Of a stretch of 64,000 nucleotides of DNA, positions 49,596-61,800 are shown piece after piece. The notes under the pieces are model-generated. The model saw only the letters and a list, made by a program, of their open reading frames with translations, did not search any database and was not told the DNA's origin. How positions within the stretch are numbered: the stretch's first letter is position 1; each line of letters opens with the position of its first letter. Origin of the DNA: Rotaria sp. Silwood1 (lineage: Eukaryota; Rotifera; Eurotatoria; Philodinida; Philodinidae); the NCBI GenBank assembly GCA_905250075.1, contig CAJNOP010000002.1, positions 4,577,565 to 4,641,564 of the forward strand, given 5' to 3'. The position numbers were made by a program, and so were the translations under genes.

Positions 49596-50479
49596 TTCTT
49601 GCCATCTTTTAGTAATAACTGTATATTTTCTTAAAGATCACTTACAGTCGAAAGATGCATACTGTATGTTAAATAGATTAATCATATTCCAATAGAATGT
49701 ATACTCTTAAAGTAAAGCCACAAACTTCAAAATATCCCCTGTCAATAGCATACATGAACTAAGATAATTGAATTTTAAAGTATTTACAGTCTATCTCATG
49801 TAGTTGCACTTTAGTGCATCAACAATATTGACTTGCCCTTTTTTTTTATCAACGTCGGATATAGTTCAACAGGTTATATTCAATCTTGCGATGATCTCAC
49901 TTCATCCGAGATTTCTTAAAGTTAAATGATTACTTAATGGCTATGAATATCTATTAAGTAGTGCTTAAGATTGAATAGCTCTAGCGTTAAAAATATCAAA
50001 CAAAAATAAATAGGTATTGATGAAAAATAATCAGTTATGAATATGTATTAGATAGTACTAGGAATTTTTAAGTGGCGTTTGAAATTAAATCGCTACACAA
50101 TCAAGAATATAAATAATAAAAGAATAATTCAAAATGTATTATAATAAACTTTATTGATACAATGCGCTGTTAAAGATATGTGTTGGCTCTCTCTATCGAC
50201 TTTCTCTATACAAAAATAGAATCTTGTTTGATAATAAGCCATTTTAATCAGATCGTTAAACTATAATAATGTGAAAGAAAATTTGAAAAAATAAACTCAT
50301 GAAAAAATTGAAAATACAAATACGCTTAAGTTTTTGTCGCTGACTGTATATATGTATGGTTGTAAATAACCATAAACGAATGGAAAAAAGGAAGAACATA
50401 TATCAGTATGAAACGCTTTTGTAACACAATGACATCTTTTTTATAGACCCATGAAGGTTTACTGAATGAGTTGAGTAAC

Positions 50480-50760
50480 TTTGAGAAATTCAAGTGAATC
50501 CTGGAATTCAGGATTCCAGTGTTCAGTTTGTTTCCCCTTGGTGGACTCTCATGGGATTCTGGAGGTAGAATTCGATCGTATTCGGATCAAAGGATTCGAG
50601 CAATTTTTGGCAGCAAGATCCAATGAGGTTTCGGATGCTACGGATTCGGGTATTATTCCATCAATTGGCTCCCCACAACATTACTATAGGATTCAACCAG
50701 ATTGCATAAAATTCTGATGAAACCTGACAAGATTCGATAGGGATTCTAGCTTATATGACT
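50480..50760. repeat. GC-richer patch with scattered GGATTC-like motifs
   Basis: Within this stretch ggattc, gattc or gaattc recurs many times, and base composition is visibly richer in G+C than the flanks. One open frame crosses it (50481-50717) but resembles nothing and has no splice context. It may be a degenerate simple repeat or a transposon scrap. Confidence 0.35.
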
Positions 50761-51318
50761 GTTTGAGTAATCTAAGAGATAAGGCTACAATCTATCTTTT
50801 CTTTATCAATATTATGAGATAATTGACTCGGAAAACATCATGTATATGTAGCTGGAATTTGTTTTTTCTGTTGTCGCCGATTTTCATTCGATAAACAAAT
50901 GATACAGTCTCATCTATTATAATTATTAGTCCTAGTAAACATTTGTTCTATCAGGAATGGTTGTTTGTCAAGGTATAGTCAAATGTTTTCTACGCTATGT
51001 ATCTAGTTATATCATTTAATCACTAAAACATGTTTTCTCTCGGTCAAGCAAGACACTTGATGAGACCATAGTCTTGCATTTTCCACTGTTTTATTTGAAT
51101 AGAAATTTATTCTTTCATCTTTCACCATAGCAATCCTATCGGAATTCATCTATTACACTGACAACAATAGTCAATTAATCTACCTAGTATTTAAGTTTAT
51201 TTTGTCTTACAGCAACATGTTTTTTTTTTCTAAAGAATAACAACGCTAATCACAATCATTTAGAAAAATTAAACTATCTTTTGCTACAAATCATTATAGT
51301 CTTAGAAAAATATTTGCA

Positions 51319-51865
51319 TTAATCTTCTTCAAAGAGAATTTTAATCATGTCAGAATCGAGCAATTGATTCTCGGTCAAACGTTTACTCTAAACAAAAAGA
51401 GTAAAGATTTATTCTCATAATTATTTATGTTCTACCGTTCCCCATTCAACTAACGTTGGAATATTTGTCAATCGAAGTTGTGGATCTTTTCGGAAAGAAC
51501 AATTTGAATCTTTCCAACTAAAGAAAAAAGAGACTTTAAGAATCATTTTATTTTTTTATTCCACTTTTTTTTTACCTCGATCGATCGCCTACTGAACATC
51601 CAATAAAAATTCCATTCGATGGTAACAAATATTCAACAGTTTTTTCTACTGGTTTTTCTACTTCAACACAATACGGACACCTATATGAAACAAAGTGAAA
51701 TCATATTGAACAAATATTATATTGCTTCATATACCAACTGTGTCCTTGATTATCTTTTGAACCATAAAAGAATACAAAAATACGTTTATCTTTTCCTAAT
51801 TTCTTCAATGTATTTTTCAATTCATCATAACCATTTACATACAATTTGTTATTAGCTACTGCCAT
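51319..51865 (-). CDS. TXNDC17: Thioredoxin domain-containing protein 17 (TRP14-type)
   Basis: A small cytosolic thioredoxin-fold oxidoreductase reduced by thioredoxin reductase; it acts on cystine and other selected disulfides. Minus-strand exons 51735-51865, 51576-51680, 51436-51517 and 51319-51387; 128 residues (human 123). It begins MAVANNKLYVNGYDELKNTL; a central beta strand RIFVFFYGSKDNQGHSW leads into the active site Trp44-Cys45-Pro-Tyr-Cys48. Other family hallmarks are VEKPVE, the GCSVGDRS.WKD segment with the extended loop unique to TRP14, RKDPQLRLTNIPTLVEWG (cis-Pro loop) and an acidic C-terminus KILFEED. Vertebrate TRP14 has WCPDC; here Asp is replaced by Tyr, giving a glutaredoxin-like CPYC. 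All splice phases close. Orthology is secure. Confidence 0.93.
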
Positions 51866-54800
51866 CTAAAAGCACAAAGAAAAACCTATCATATTTTGAA
51901 AAATATTTTGATTAAAGAGAAATTGATTATTATATATAAACATAAAATTGATTGAGCTATACACATGCATCTATCTGTTGATATTCATTGAATGTATTCA
52001 TGAGCAATAAGAAGCATAGTTCGCTTGCAGATCTTCGTATTTACTGTTAAATTTAAAATGTTTTAAAAAATTCAACTTGCGTCTAGTATTCAATCAAGAT
52101 TTTTAGATGGGTTATTTTCAGTATTATACAGTGCACGACTCGTGTTACTTGGTAATAATGTAAATAAATTCTTTAATGATACATATTTATAATCGAATCT
52201 GTTATATGATTCATTAGACTATTGTTCATGATTATATCTTGCAGAAAATAAAGTTAAAGAAAACAAATGAACGGTTGTAACTTGTAGAATACATAACTTT
52301 CCATCGATCGTTTTAATTGACCTTACAAAATTAGAATTGAATAAGAGATAAATTCACATCATCACGTGCTTCACTAACAGCAGAGTGGAGTGAAAAAAAA
52401 TGAGAGAAAAATTGTAATTATAATAGTTGTGACGAAATGCAATAGAAATATGGATATGTGCATTACAATCTAATAAAAATAGTCTGAATCTGATTCAATA
52501 ACCATCAAATAAGACAACGACGAATCGTTGTATTATCAAGAGTCATAGTAATATATATAACTCGTTCCTCAGTTGAAAAATTTCGAAAAAAAAATAATAT
52601 ATTCAGGGTATGAGAGACAAAAATCGTCTCTTCATCTTCACCATCCAAGCAATTACGAATTTTTCGTTCGATAGATCGTATCAATATTGGTAAATAGCTT
52701 AAAGTCCATTTAGTTTTATACTGTGTAGGAAAAGAAGATATTACTGAATAAAAAAAAACGGTTATTATGATCAGGTTTGAATTTTGTCTCTAGTAGAGTT
52801 TTTTTAATTCTATCAGATGAAAATAAATGAATTTTACTATTGCCCACAACATACATATAAGTGGAACGATAAATATCATTCCAAACAACCACATGCATAT
52901 AAAATGACAAAGATAAAGACAACATAAATCGTGTTTTGATCAATAAACAAATATTTTGCAAATAAATTCTTCAAGTTCATGGTCAATTCGAGTATTGATT
53001 AAAACAGAATATTTACCTATCTGTTTCCGTAAATCACGTTTTGAACATTTATTTTAGAGACATTTTCGAACATGGGACCAATTAGATTCACCATGTCTAG
53101 AATAAACAAGAACAAATATAAAATAAGATTAACTATTATCGTTATCTGTTGTTTGATCAACACGATATAGTTATAATCGTGACTAATAGAATTGTTTATA
53201 TCAAGAAGATGTACAATTAAAATAATTTAAGCATGTTTTCGTCTTATTTCCGTTAAAATATTTTAATAAACTTGATCGTTAATTTAATAATGAGATGTTT
53301 ATCATTTGTATATTCAAAAAGCAACAATGTTGATATTGACTTGTTCGATTTTTTTTTGAAATCTGTTCAACAATAGTGTTGATCAATTTAAAATGATATA
53401 AAATATTTTGAATAGGTTTTTTTTTATCATTAATGATTCTACTAAAAACAATTATTTACAATTTCATTTTATCAACACATTGAAGCGGTTCTGCATATAT
53501 TAGAACAACGAATTAGTTCGTTAATAGATATTGTTCTAAATTTAAAACCTAAATAAATTGGAAATTGATTTTCTATGTATGGAACAGCAAAAATTTAAGA
53601 ATAAGATAAGTCATCTTCATCTTCATTTGTTGGTGATATAACATCAACTTTTGGTATTTACGAAAGAAGATATTTTGCTCGATTTGTTGCTCGTAAATGT
53701 TATTAAACGAGATGTCTTGGTTGTTCCGATAATTGATCACTAAAACGAGCACTATATGATGGATTTTTAGAAAATTTTAACAGATGAGAGAGAGAGACCT
53801 AACGAAACATTCTTTGTTTCAGCAAAGAGACTGTTTGCCATCAACTAATGATGATTGAGAAGAATGACGATCTGATCGAAAATCGTGAGCATTGGTTCTA
53901 ATAAATATTGAACGTTGAAAAAGTGATATTCTTCGGAATATCTTGATAAAATCTGTTATCTAATGTCATATTGAAGACTTTTCCTTGGAAAAAAAGGATC
54001 CGACATTCTAAGGATATTTTTATGAGTTTCATCTGATAAATTCGACGAGTTAGTTTTTCCTTCTTCTGTCGTTGATCAACACATAAGGAGAAAATATTCC
54101 AGCATATCTTGTTTTCTGAATAGAATTATCATTTATTGTTTAAACTTACTGTTGCAGATAGACTCATGCTATTTCATTCATTTTATAAGATGTAATTACT
54201 ATTTAAATGAAACATTTTTATTGATAGACTAGATAAATTATTTGTATAAACCAATTATACAACAGCAAAGAAAGATCTAAACAAGGCTCGAGATAATTTT
54301 TAAAGTTGAAAGAGTCGAAAATTTGACATACAGTTAAGGGTAGACCATCTGGAAGAAAGTGACTGAAAAAAACTGTCTTGAAAAAATCGACACCCAGATC
54401 TCTAATAACAGATGAAAATTTTCTGTGATAAAATGTAGAAATCTACATATACTCAGATGACTTCTTGTAGAAAACGAAAAACATATTTTTGCTCTACGAT
54501 GCAAAGAGCTCATTATAAAATAGGATTGCCTTCAATTCATTTAATTTCAAGATCTGCGACATTTTTTCGAATTCCTATAATTAGTAATTGTTACTAGATT
54601 TTTTCTTTCATTAGTATTTAATTCTTATTTTCAGCATTACTCGACTTATTTTACAAAGTGTCATTTATCTTGTCAAGGTTTCTGTCAGCAGTGAGTCATT
54701 TAAAAGAATCCTTATTCTTTCTGACGTGTCTGAAGAACCGTTCTTGAGAAGTATTTGAAACTTGCAAAATAGACAGATCTCGATGAGTAAAGGAAAAGTC

Positions 54801-55838
54801 ATCATATACTTCAAACTCTGAAATATTTTCCTCTAGAAAATAACTGAGTCACAAAGGCGTAAAATCTCTCCGTTTTCTCAGTCACAATAGGTTCGATAGA
54901 GTAGGAATACTTTTCACAGGTACTAGACACTGTTTGGAGTGCATATTTTCTTTTTAGTTTCCTTTTATATCCTTTCATTCAAATAAATAGATCAAGATGT
55001 TGAACATACTTCCAGCAAAACATGCTGTTTTTATTAGAACTTTTGTTTTTGTAAAGTCTGTCAAAAATCAACGATGCAATATTTTTTGAAAGCAAAACAA
55101 AACTAGACACCCTAAACAGTGTCTGTAAAAAAAACAGGTTCAGTTCAATTCGTTTGAAATAAGAAATAATTATTATGATTAGGACAATTTTACAAGTAAA
55201 GAATAATTGCAGCGTGAATTTTTGTGCTATGAACTTCGAGATTTGAGTTCAGTAAAAGTGTCAACTAGCAACGGCAAGCTCTCATTTATACGGCAGTTGG
55301 CAGAAGAGTCTTTGAAGCATTTTTAGCGATGAAAAACTAAACAATAAAAAAAATTTTATTATCACATCGGAAAAGCGTGATCTTAAGCTAGAAGTTGTTC
55401 ATTGGGTCCTTAATTCTGCTTCTTGTATGAAAAATTCCGTGTACAAAGCCATAAGAAAATTTTCTTTCATACAATTTGTGACATATAATTTGAAAATCGG
55501 ACTTTTTCATGGCAATATGTAAAACGATTACACCGAACAACGACTAAATTGTGCCTCGAATCAGATCATCATATTTTATGACGATTACTTTTTAAATGGC
55601 ATATAAAAGCATCAAAATTTTTGTTGTCAGATCATTCAAAAAGCTAATAGACTGAAATTTTCTGATTTCGCTGGATCTCTTGTAAATAATTCATAGATAC
55701 AATAGAACAACCAACTACAGAAGAATATCCATGAGTCATATCTAATTTTTGATTGGTTCATTTTTGCCAATTCAGAATGTCATTTCTTATGTGCAATACG
55801 ACTTTCATATTCATTTCGTCTTCTATCATTTTAAAAAG
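51866..55838. other. Gene-poor region between TXNDC17 and RPAP1
   Basis: 4 kb holding the upstream region of TXNDC17, a decayed coding stretch at about 53580-54110, a short inverted repeat (arms near 54915-54950 and 55100-55133 sharing aaacagtgtct), and the RPAP1 upstream region. No intact gene was recognised. Confidence 0.55.
53580..54110 (-). pseudogene. Decayed coding stretch, probable host pseudogene
   Basis: On the minus strand, pieces in different frames have protein-like composition unlike the flanks: SLFQRSIFIRTNAHDFRSDR near 53860-53920, KNPSYSARFSDQLSEQPRHL near 53705-53765, RATNRAKYLLS near 53660-53690, and a Glu/Asp-rich end IPKVDVISPTNEDEDDLSYS before a stop at about 53597. At least three in-frame stops (two adjacent TAA near 53703) and at least one frame shift interrupt it. 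The parent family was not recognised. It could instead be weakly conserved exons of an unrecognised gene, but the stops argue for decay. Confidence 0.4.
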
Positions 55839-58800
55839 ATGAATAACGATCTACAAGCTCGTCCAAAACCTAAATTTGGCATTAGTGATGATGCCGACGA
55901 TGAGATGTTAAATTATCAAGAATTATTTCAACGCTCAAATATTCAACCTGCAGCACAAGTCATACGAGAACCAAATATAAAACGTCAACAATCAAATGAA
56001 AATGAAGATAAAAAAAAGAAATTTTCAAATATTGATCTTAGTGAAACAAATGTTATGCGAAATATTATTATTGTAAGAAAAGAATTCCTTTGGAAAAATT
56101 ATGTAAATATAAAAATTTATTATATCAATGAAGTTTTTAGGAACGAGATGTTAGTACAACTCCTATTCAAATACCAAAACCTAATAATGATCCATTTCCA
56201 CAAGCAAAACATCGTGGTAGTGAAGATGATCTTGATGTAAAAAAAAAGAAATTTTTTCTCATTATTAATTTTTATTCATTGAAATTTTTTAATTTTCATT
56301 AGAAAATTGTTTTACCAAATGTTAAAAAAGCTTCCTTATTTGCTAAACAAATGTATCGTGATGGAAAATTGAAAACATGTAAAGAATTAGAAGAAACAAA
56401 GAGATCATCAATTGATCAACAAATATCACGTTCGAGTTTATTAACTGGTAGTGGTCTTGGTGAAGTAACTGGTGAACGAGAAATTCAACGTATTCATGAA
56501 GAAAATATTGATCGATTAAAATCAATGGATGAAAAAGAAATTTTAGCTGAAAAAGAAAAATTATTAAATTCACTTGGTAAAAAAAAAGGAGATTTTTTTA
56601 TATGAAAATAAAAAAAATTTTCGAAATTCTTATCTTATATATAGACCCAAAATTAGTTGCATTTATTCGAAAACGAAATAAAAAAGAAGGAGAAGATATT
56701 ATTCGAATGAATGAAAAATCAACTGTACAAAAAATGGATGTAGATAATCAAACAACATCAACAAATCTTCCAATTGAAGTTGATTCTCGATGGATTCATA
56801 TGGATAATATTGAATATGAGAAATTAGAATGGATCAAAGATTTACCAAAGCCATCAGCTCAACGAACACTTGACGATTCTGTAAGAAAAATTCATTTCTG
56901 TAATCTCTCTAGTCGCAATCGAAGACCTCAGATCTTCTATTGTATGTCATAGATTTTCATAATTTTCGATTAAAAGAGTCGATGCAAGTAACCGAATGAA
57001 AATTCGAATTTTTTGAGAGATTATTTAATTAAGAACGCAGAGTCTTTTATCATGTCCGTTGCATCATGCCTTCAATGGGGTCATCTTTTGCGAGAAGTGA
57101 TTAAGTTATCAAATGAAGAAAAACTAAGACTATGTTGTTTTTTAAACTTTATTTGACATTAGAATATTATGGTTATTTAATATTTCATGTATTTTTATGA
57201 GTCACCAGCCTCTCTACGAGATTATTCGAACGTGGAGAAATCTTTTTTTTTCAATTCACCTTTACGATTGCTACCTAGTTCTTGATCAATCTACTAACAT
57301 TTATGTTGCTATACATTTTTGGCTCAAATATTACACTAAAGCTCTTTCATGCATAACCATATATTATGTTGGTTCGTTTGTACACAAATAAAACTCGATC
57401 TCATATCAATGAAATCAATCGAACGACTCTCTATTTATTTTGCTCGTTGTCGAGCAATATTTCGCAATAAAATCTTTAATAATCACTGAAGAACTTCACA
57501 ATATATTGACATGATAAAACGATCATATTTTTTTCTAATGTTTGTTTTAGAATCCTGAAGGTGTTTCAGCTCGTTTTGATTTTAAAGGTAATTTAATATC
57601 ACGTACGGTTGATATTCCTGTCACAGCTGCTCTTCATCATCATGGTGAAGAACCAGAAGCAGCTGGTTATACATTAGAAGAATTATTTCATCTTTCTCGT
57701 TCAACTGTTCTTCAACAACGTGTTATTGCTCTACAAACATTATCAAATATAATTCGTCAAGTTTGTTTTTTCTTTTTCTCTTATTCAATGAATCAAAAAA
57801 AATCTCTGAATTCTAAAATAGGCTCATACTGGTATCTATGATCGTGATCTTCAATTATCATTAATACCTAAATTAATTGAAGCTGGTATTCTGTTTTTGA
57901 TACGTTGGGCTATGGATGAACAAATCGAATCAATATATATGATAGCTATTGAATGTTTAGCAAATTTGATTGCACCAAAAAAAGATGAAGTAAATACAAA
58001 AAATAAAGAAATTAGTCAATTTTATCTTTTTGAAATTTATTTTCTAGGAAATTCTTTCTCAGACAATGCATTGGCCATGTGGATATTATGAACCAATATT
58101 AACACCAGCAGATATACAATTAGGTGATAAGAAAAGTGAATCAGATTTAACAGATATTGAAATACTAGAACAAGATTTAATTAAATGTTTATTTCGTATG
58201 AATGTATTAAAAAGACTTGTTTATTTACTTGATCGAATGAAATTACTACCATCATTAACAATTATTCTTCCAGTTAAACATTCATTTCATATTCTTATTC
58301 GTATGACAAGACATTCAATGACATGTGCAAATCAAGTAAATTGTTATTTTCTATCATAGATATCCCTTAGTACAGTTTGAGTGAATCTATCCAATTCATC
58401 ACAACTTTGACTTTTGAACTTGTAGACACTCAAGTTAGGTGTAAATTTATGAAATTGAACAATTTCTCTAAACGAGAAGTTATTGCAATAATATCTTTGA
58501 AAGATCTCTCGCATAGCAGACGCCATAAACATATCTACTTTATATTTTAACTAATTCTAAAATCTACTTTTTTTTCTTCTGATAGATTTTTGAAGAAAGA
58601 CAATTAATGGACTTTATTATACGAGAATTTATTCCGGAAATAATGGTACCTAATGGTAAATGTAAAAAGATAATTATTATTTTCTATTATGTTTTGCTTG
58701 TAGAAGAAGGACATGTGTATGAACATTTACTACCGGAAGCTTTAAAATTTTGTCGAATTTTAGCAAATCATGGTAGTACTTTAGCATTTAATCTTATCAA

Positions 58801-61800
58801 TCGATATGGACTTAATGAACGTTTAAGAAATCATTTAGTAGCTGCAGTCAAGTAAGTAAGAAAATAATTTGTGAGTTTAATTGAATTTACATTAGAAAAG
58901 TTAATTCAATTGAATCGAAATTTTATTAATCAATATTATTTTAGTCTGTCTTCATCATTACAAGATAATAAAACTCTTGGTGAATTATTATCTCTTTGGC
59001 GTGTATTTATTTTACAAGGACATATGGCAAATGAATTTGGGTAAGAAAAATTTATTTTGAAAAAATAATCGATATTTTGATTGTGTATAATAGTTCTTTA
59101 ATACCAACGATTATAATTCCATTGTGTCGAATGTGTATTCAACAAATGCCAGATATGGTTATTAGTCAAATTTTAATTCAACTTATTACATTATTTGATG
59201 CATTGATAATTTATGTTACAAAATTTATTTTTAAACATCAGTAAGTTACTAAAAATAAGATTAGGAATTCTTGTTTTATTACATTTTTTTTTTAATAGAA
59301 ACTCATCTGAAGATTCAACAAATGTTATTAATTGGTCACATATCGATGGTCTTTTTGATCTTATTTTAACAATTGCAAAACAAACCATGATAGAAACTGA
59401 TGAAAAAGTAAGTTTATACTATTGATACCTATAGTATGCAAGAGAACGATTGAGACAAAGAAATCTATCCGACGAATAATCTTCATTTAAGCTCATATTT
59501 TGGTCATAGATAGGACTCATAGTGTAGACCAAAAATTCTGAAAGAATTCATGTCATATGACTTTTTTCTCGAGTTATGGCCATTTTACTGAACTTCCAGC
59601 CTATCACGGGATATTTTTACAAATATGGTAACAAAAAATTTCTGCTTGAAATTCTCTTTAACAATAGCTCTTATCGTCCTCATGATATTTTAAACGTTTT
59701 AACTCAATTAGACGATTTCTTTTTAAGATATTACATGCCTATAGTCTGGGCTATTGTTGCAGCTCCTGTGTGAAAGTAACGGTTTTTTTTTTTTTTTGCA
59801 AACGTATTGTCTCAGAAAGGAAACATCTGTTTGAGCTAAAACTTTTAGAATATCATAAGAATCATGAGAGTTATTGTTGAGGAGAATTTCAGATCAAATT
59901 TCTTGTTGAGATCTTTCTCGTGATATTCTGAAATAAGCTGAAAGTTCAGTAGAATAATTATAACTTGAGAAGAAAAGCCTAATGGCATGAACTCTGTCTG
60001 AATTTTTATCTAAATTGTGAATACTAACTATGAGCTGAAACGAAGATTATTCGTGGACAGATTTCTTTCATCAGAAAATTCTCGAAATTCTAAACAACGA
60101 TAGCTATATCACATAAGAATCAATAAACTTTTCGTCGAAGATCCAAAATTACGTTCTCAACGAACATTTTGAAAATTAAAAAAATCCCATCGGAAATGCG
60201 TGATATTTATTATCAATGAACTTTGTTTTAACTTAGATTGAACTTGTTGCTCTTCGTACAGCATGTCTATCATGTTTAGCATCATTTTTAATTGGTCAAC
60301 AACTATTGGTTTGTATTAATCATATAAAACAATAATAAAAAAAAAAAGAAATTTAACAATTTTTCTTTTATTAGACAATCAATTTGTTAGATTTACCATC
60401 AAAAGTAAAACTCATCCGCAGTCAATTCTTTGAACCAATTCTACATCTTAAATCAACTAAACAACTTATTGAAAATGTTAAATTTGAGTAAGAATGTTTT
60501 TTTTTCTGTAACAAATTACTATAAAATAATACAAATATTTAGAACAGCAATAACTCCCATAAATGCAAGTGTAAATCTTCCAACATTAACACAAACAAAT
60601 ATATCACCATTTGGTTTTCTAATTTCTTTACTTCGTTTAACCAATATTATTTATCAAATAGATAAATCATTATCGACTTCAGTAATAACAAGATAAAAAA
60701 AAATAAGCAATTCTTTTTCTTGAAATCTTTTTTTTTTTTTTTTAGAATAAATTTATTAGTCAATTAATGTTAACAAAAGATAGTGAAATAGTAGTTTATA
60801 TTAAAAAAATGTTGAATAAATTAACATCATCAGGAGCACGTAAAATATCATGGTTTGAGCAATTTGAACATATTTTTCTATTTCAATTTATTCAAGTCAT
60901 TAATCAAGAAGTAAATCAAATATTAATTTATTTAAAACAAAAAACAAATTTTTTATTCTTTTAGAAATCTTCTGATGATTTACCATCGATTTATTATGAA
61001 ATATTACTTTCATTATTATCATCACTTTTAAAAGGTTATCATTATCTTGCACAAGAAATTCTTAAATTTATTTTATTTGATATATCTTTTTGGAAAAGGT
61101 TATTTGAATTTCTTACTTAATTAAAAAAAAAAAACTAAAGAAATTTCTTTTTCTTAAATAGATCAAATGAAACTGAATTAGCTGATTTATCATTGATTAC
61201 AAATGAATCTCTTTGTTTAGCATCAAATGAATCTATAAAAATTTCTCCATCTCATCGTACAATACTTTATGAACGTGCTATTGAACATTTACCAACATTA
61301 TATACTTATTATAAAAATATTCTTCAATTAAATCGTTCATCAATTAATTTAAATATTTGTGATATTCATTTTGGAAATTTATTTCAAATAGATGATTCAT
61401 TTAAAATAAATATTCATTATGCAGATACATTTATTGATCCAACATGGCCATATGGTTTACTTTCATCACTTTATACAAATGTTTTAACTATTGTTGAAAA
61501 TGACAAACGATTAGATATTATTTTAAATACATTACGTTTTGTTTATATATTAGAAATGAAACATAATTTAGTTTTATATAAAATGTTAACAAAAACTACA
61601 CGTTTTTCAATGATTGCAGGAATTTATTTACTTGGTTCGGATATATTTCTTGAGAAAAATATAGCGGATTATCTTGTGGCTTTTTTAAATTGTTTTAATG
61701 AACAACATTTATTACAAAAAATTGAAACAAGAACTAATATTCAATCATTAATGACTTTTTTCGATTTGTAAGTTAAATACATACAATAAGTCTTTAGATT

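Larger units (their letters stand above)
46816..51318. other. Gene-poor region between ependymin-related gene and TXNDC17
   Basis: 4.5 kb of AT-rich DNA with a foldback repeat at about 49010-49595 and a GC-richer patch at about 50480-50760. No exon series could be assembled on either strand, and short frames have no family resemblance. Confidence 0.55.

Noticed and set aside
54915-55133. Short inverted repeat sharing aaacagtgtct
   Set aside because: Arms of only about 20-35 bp; within chance for AT-rich DNA of this length.
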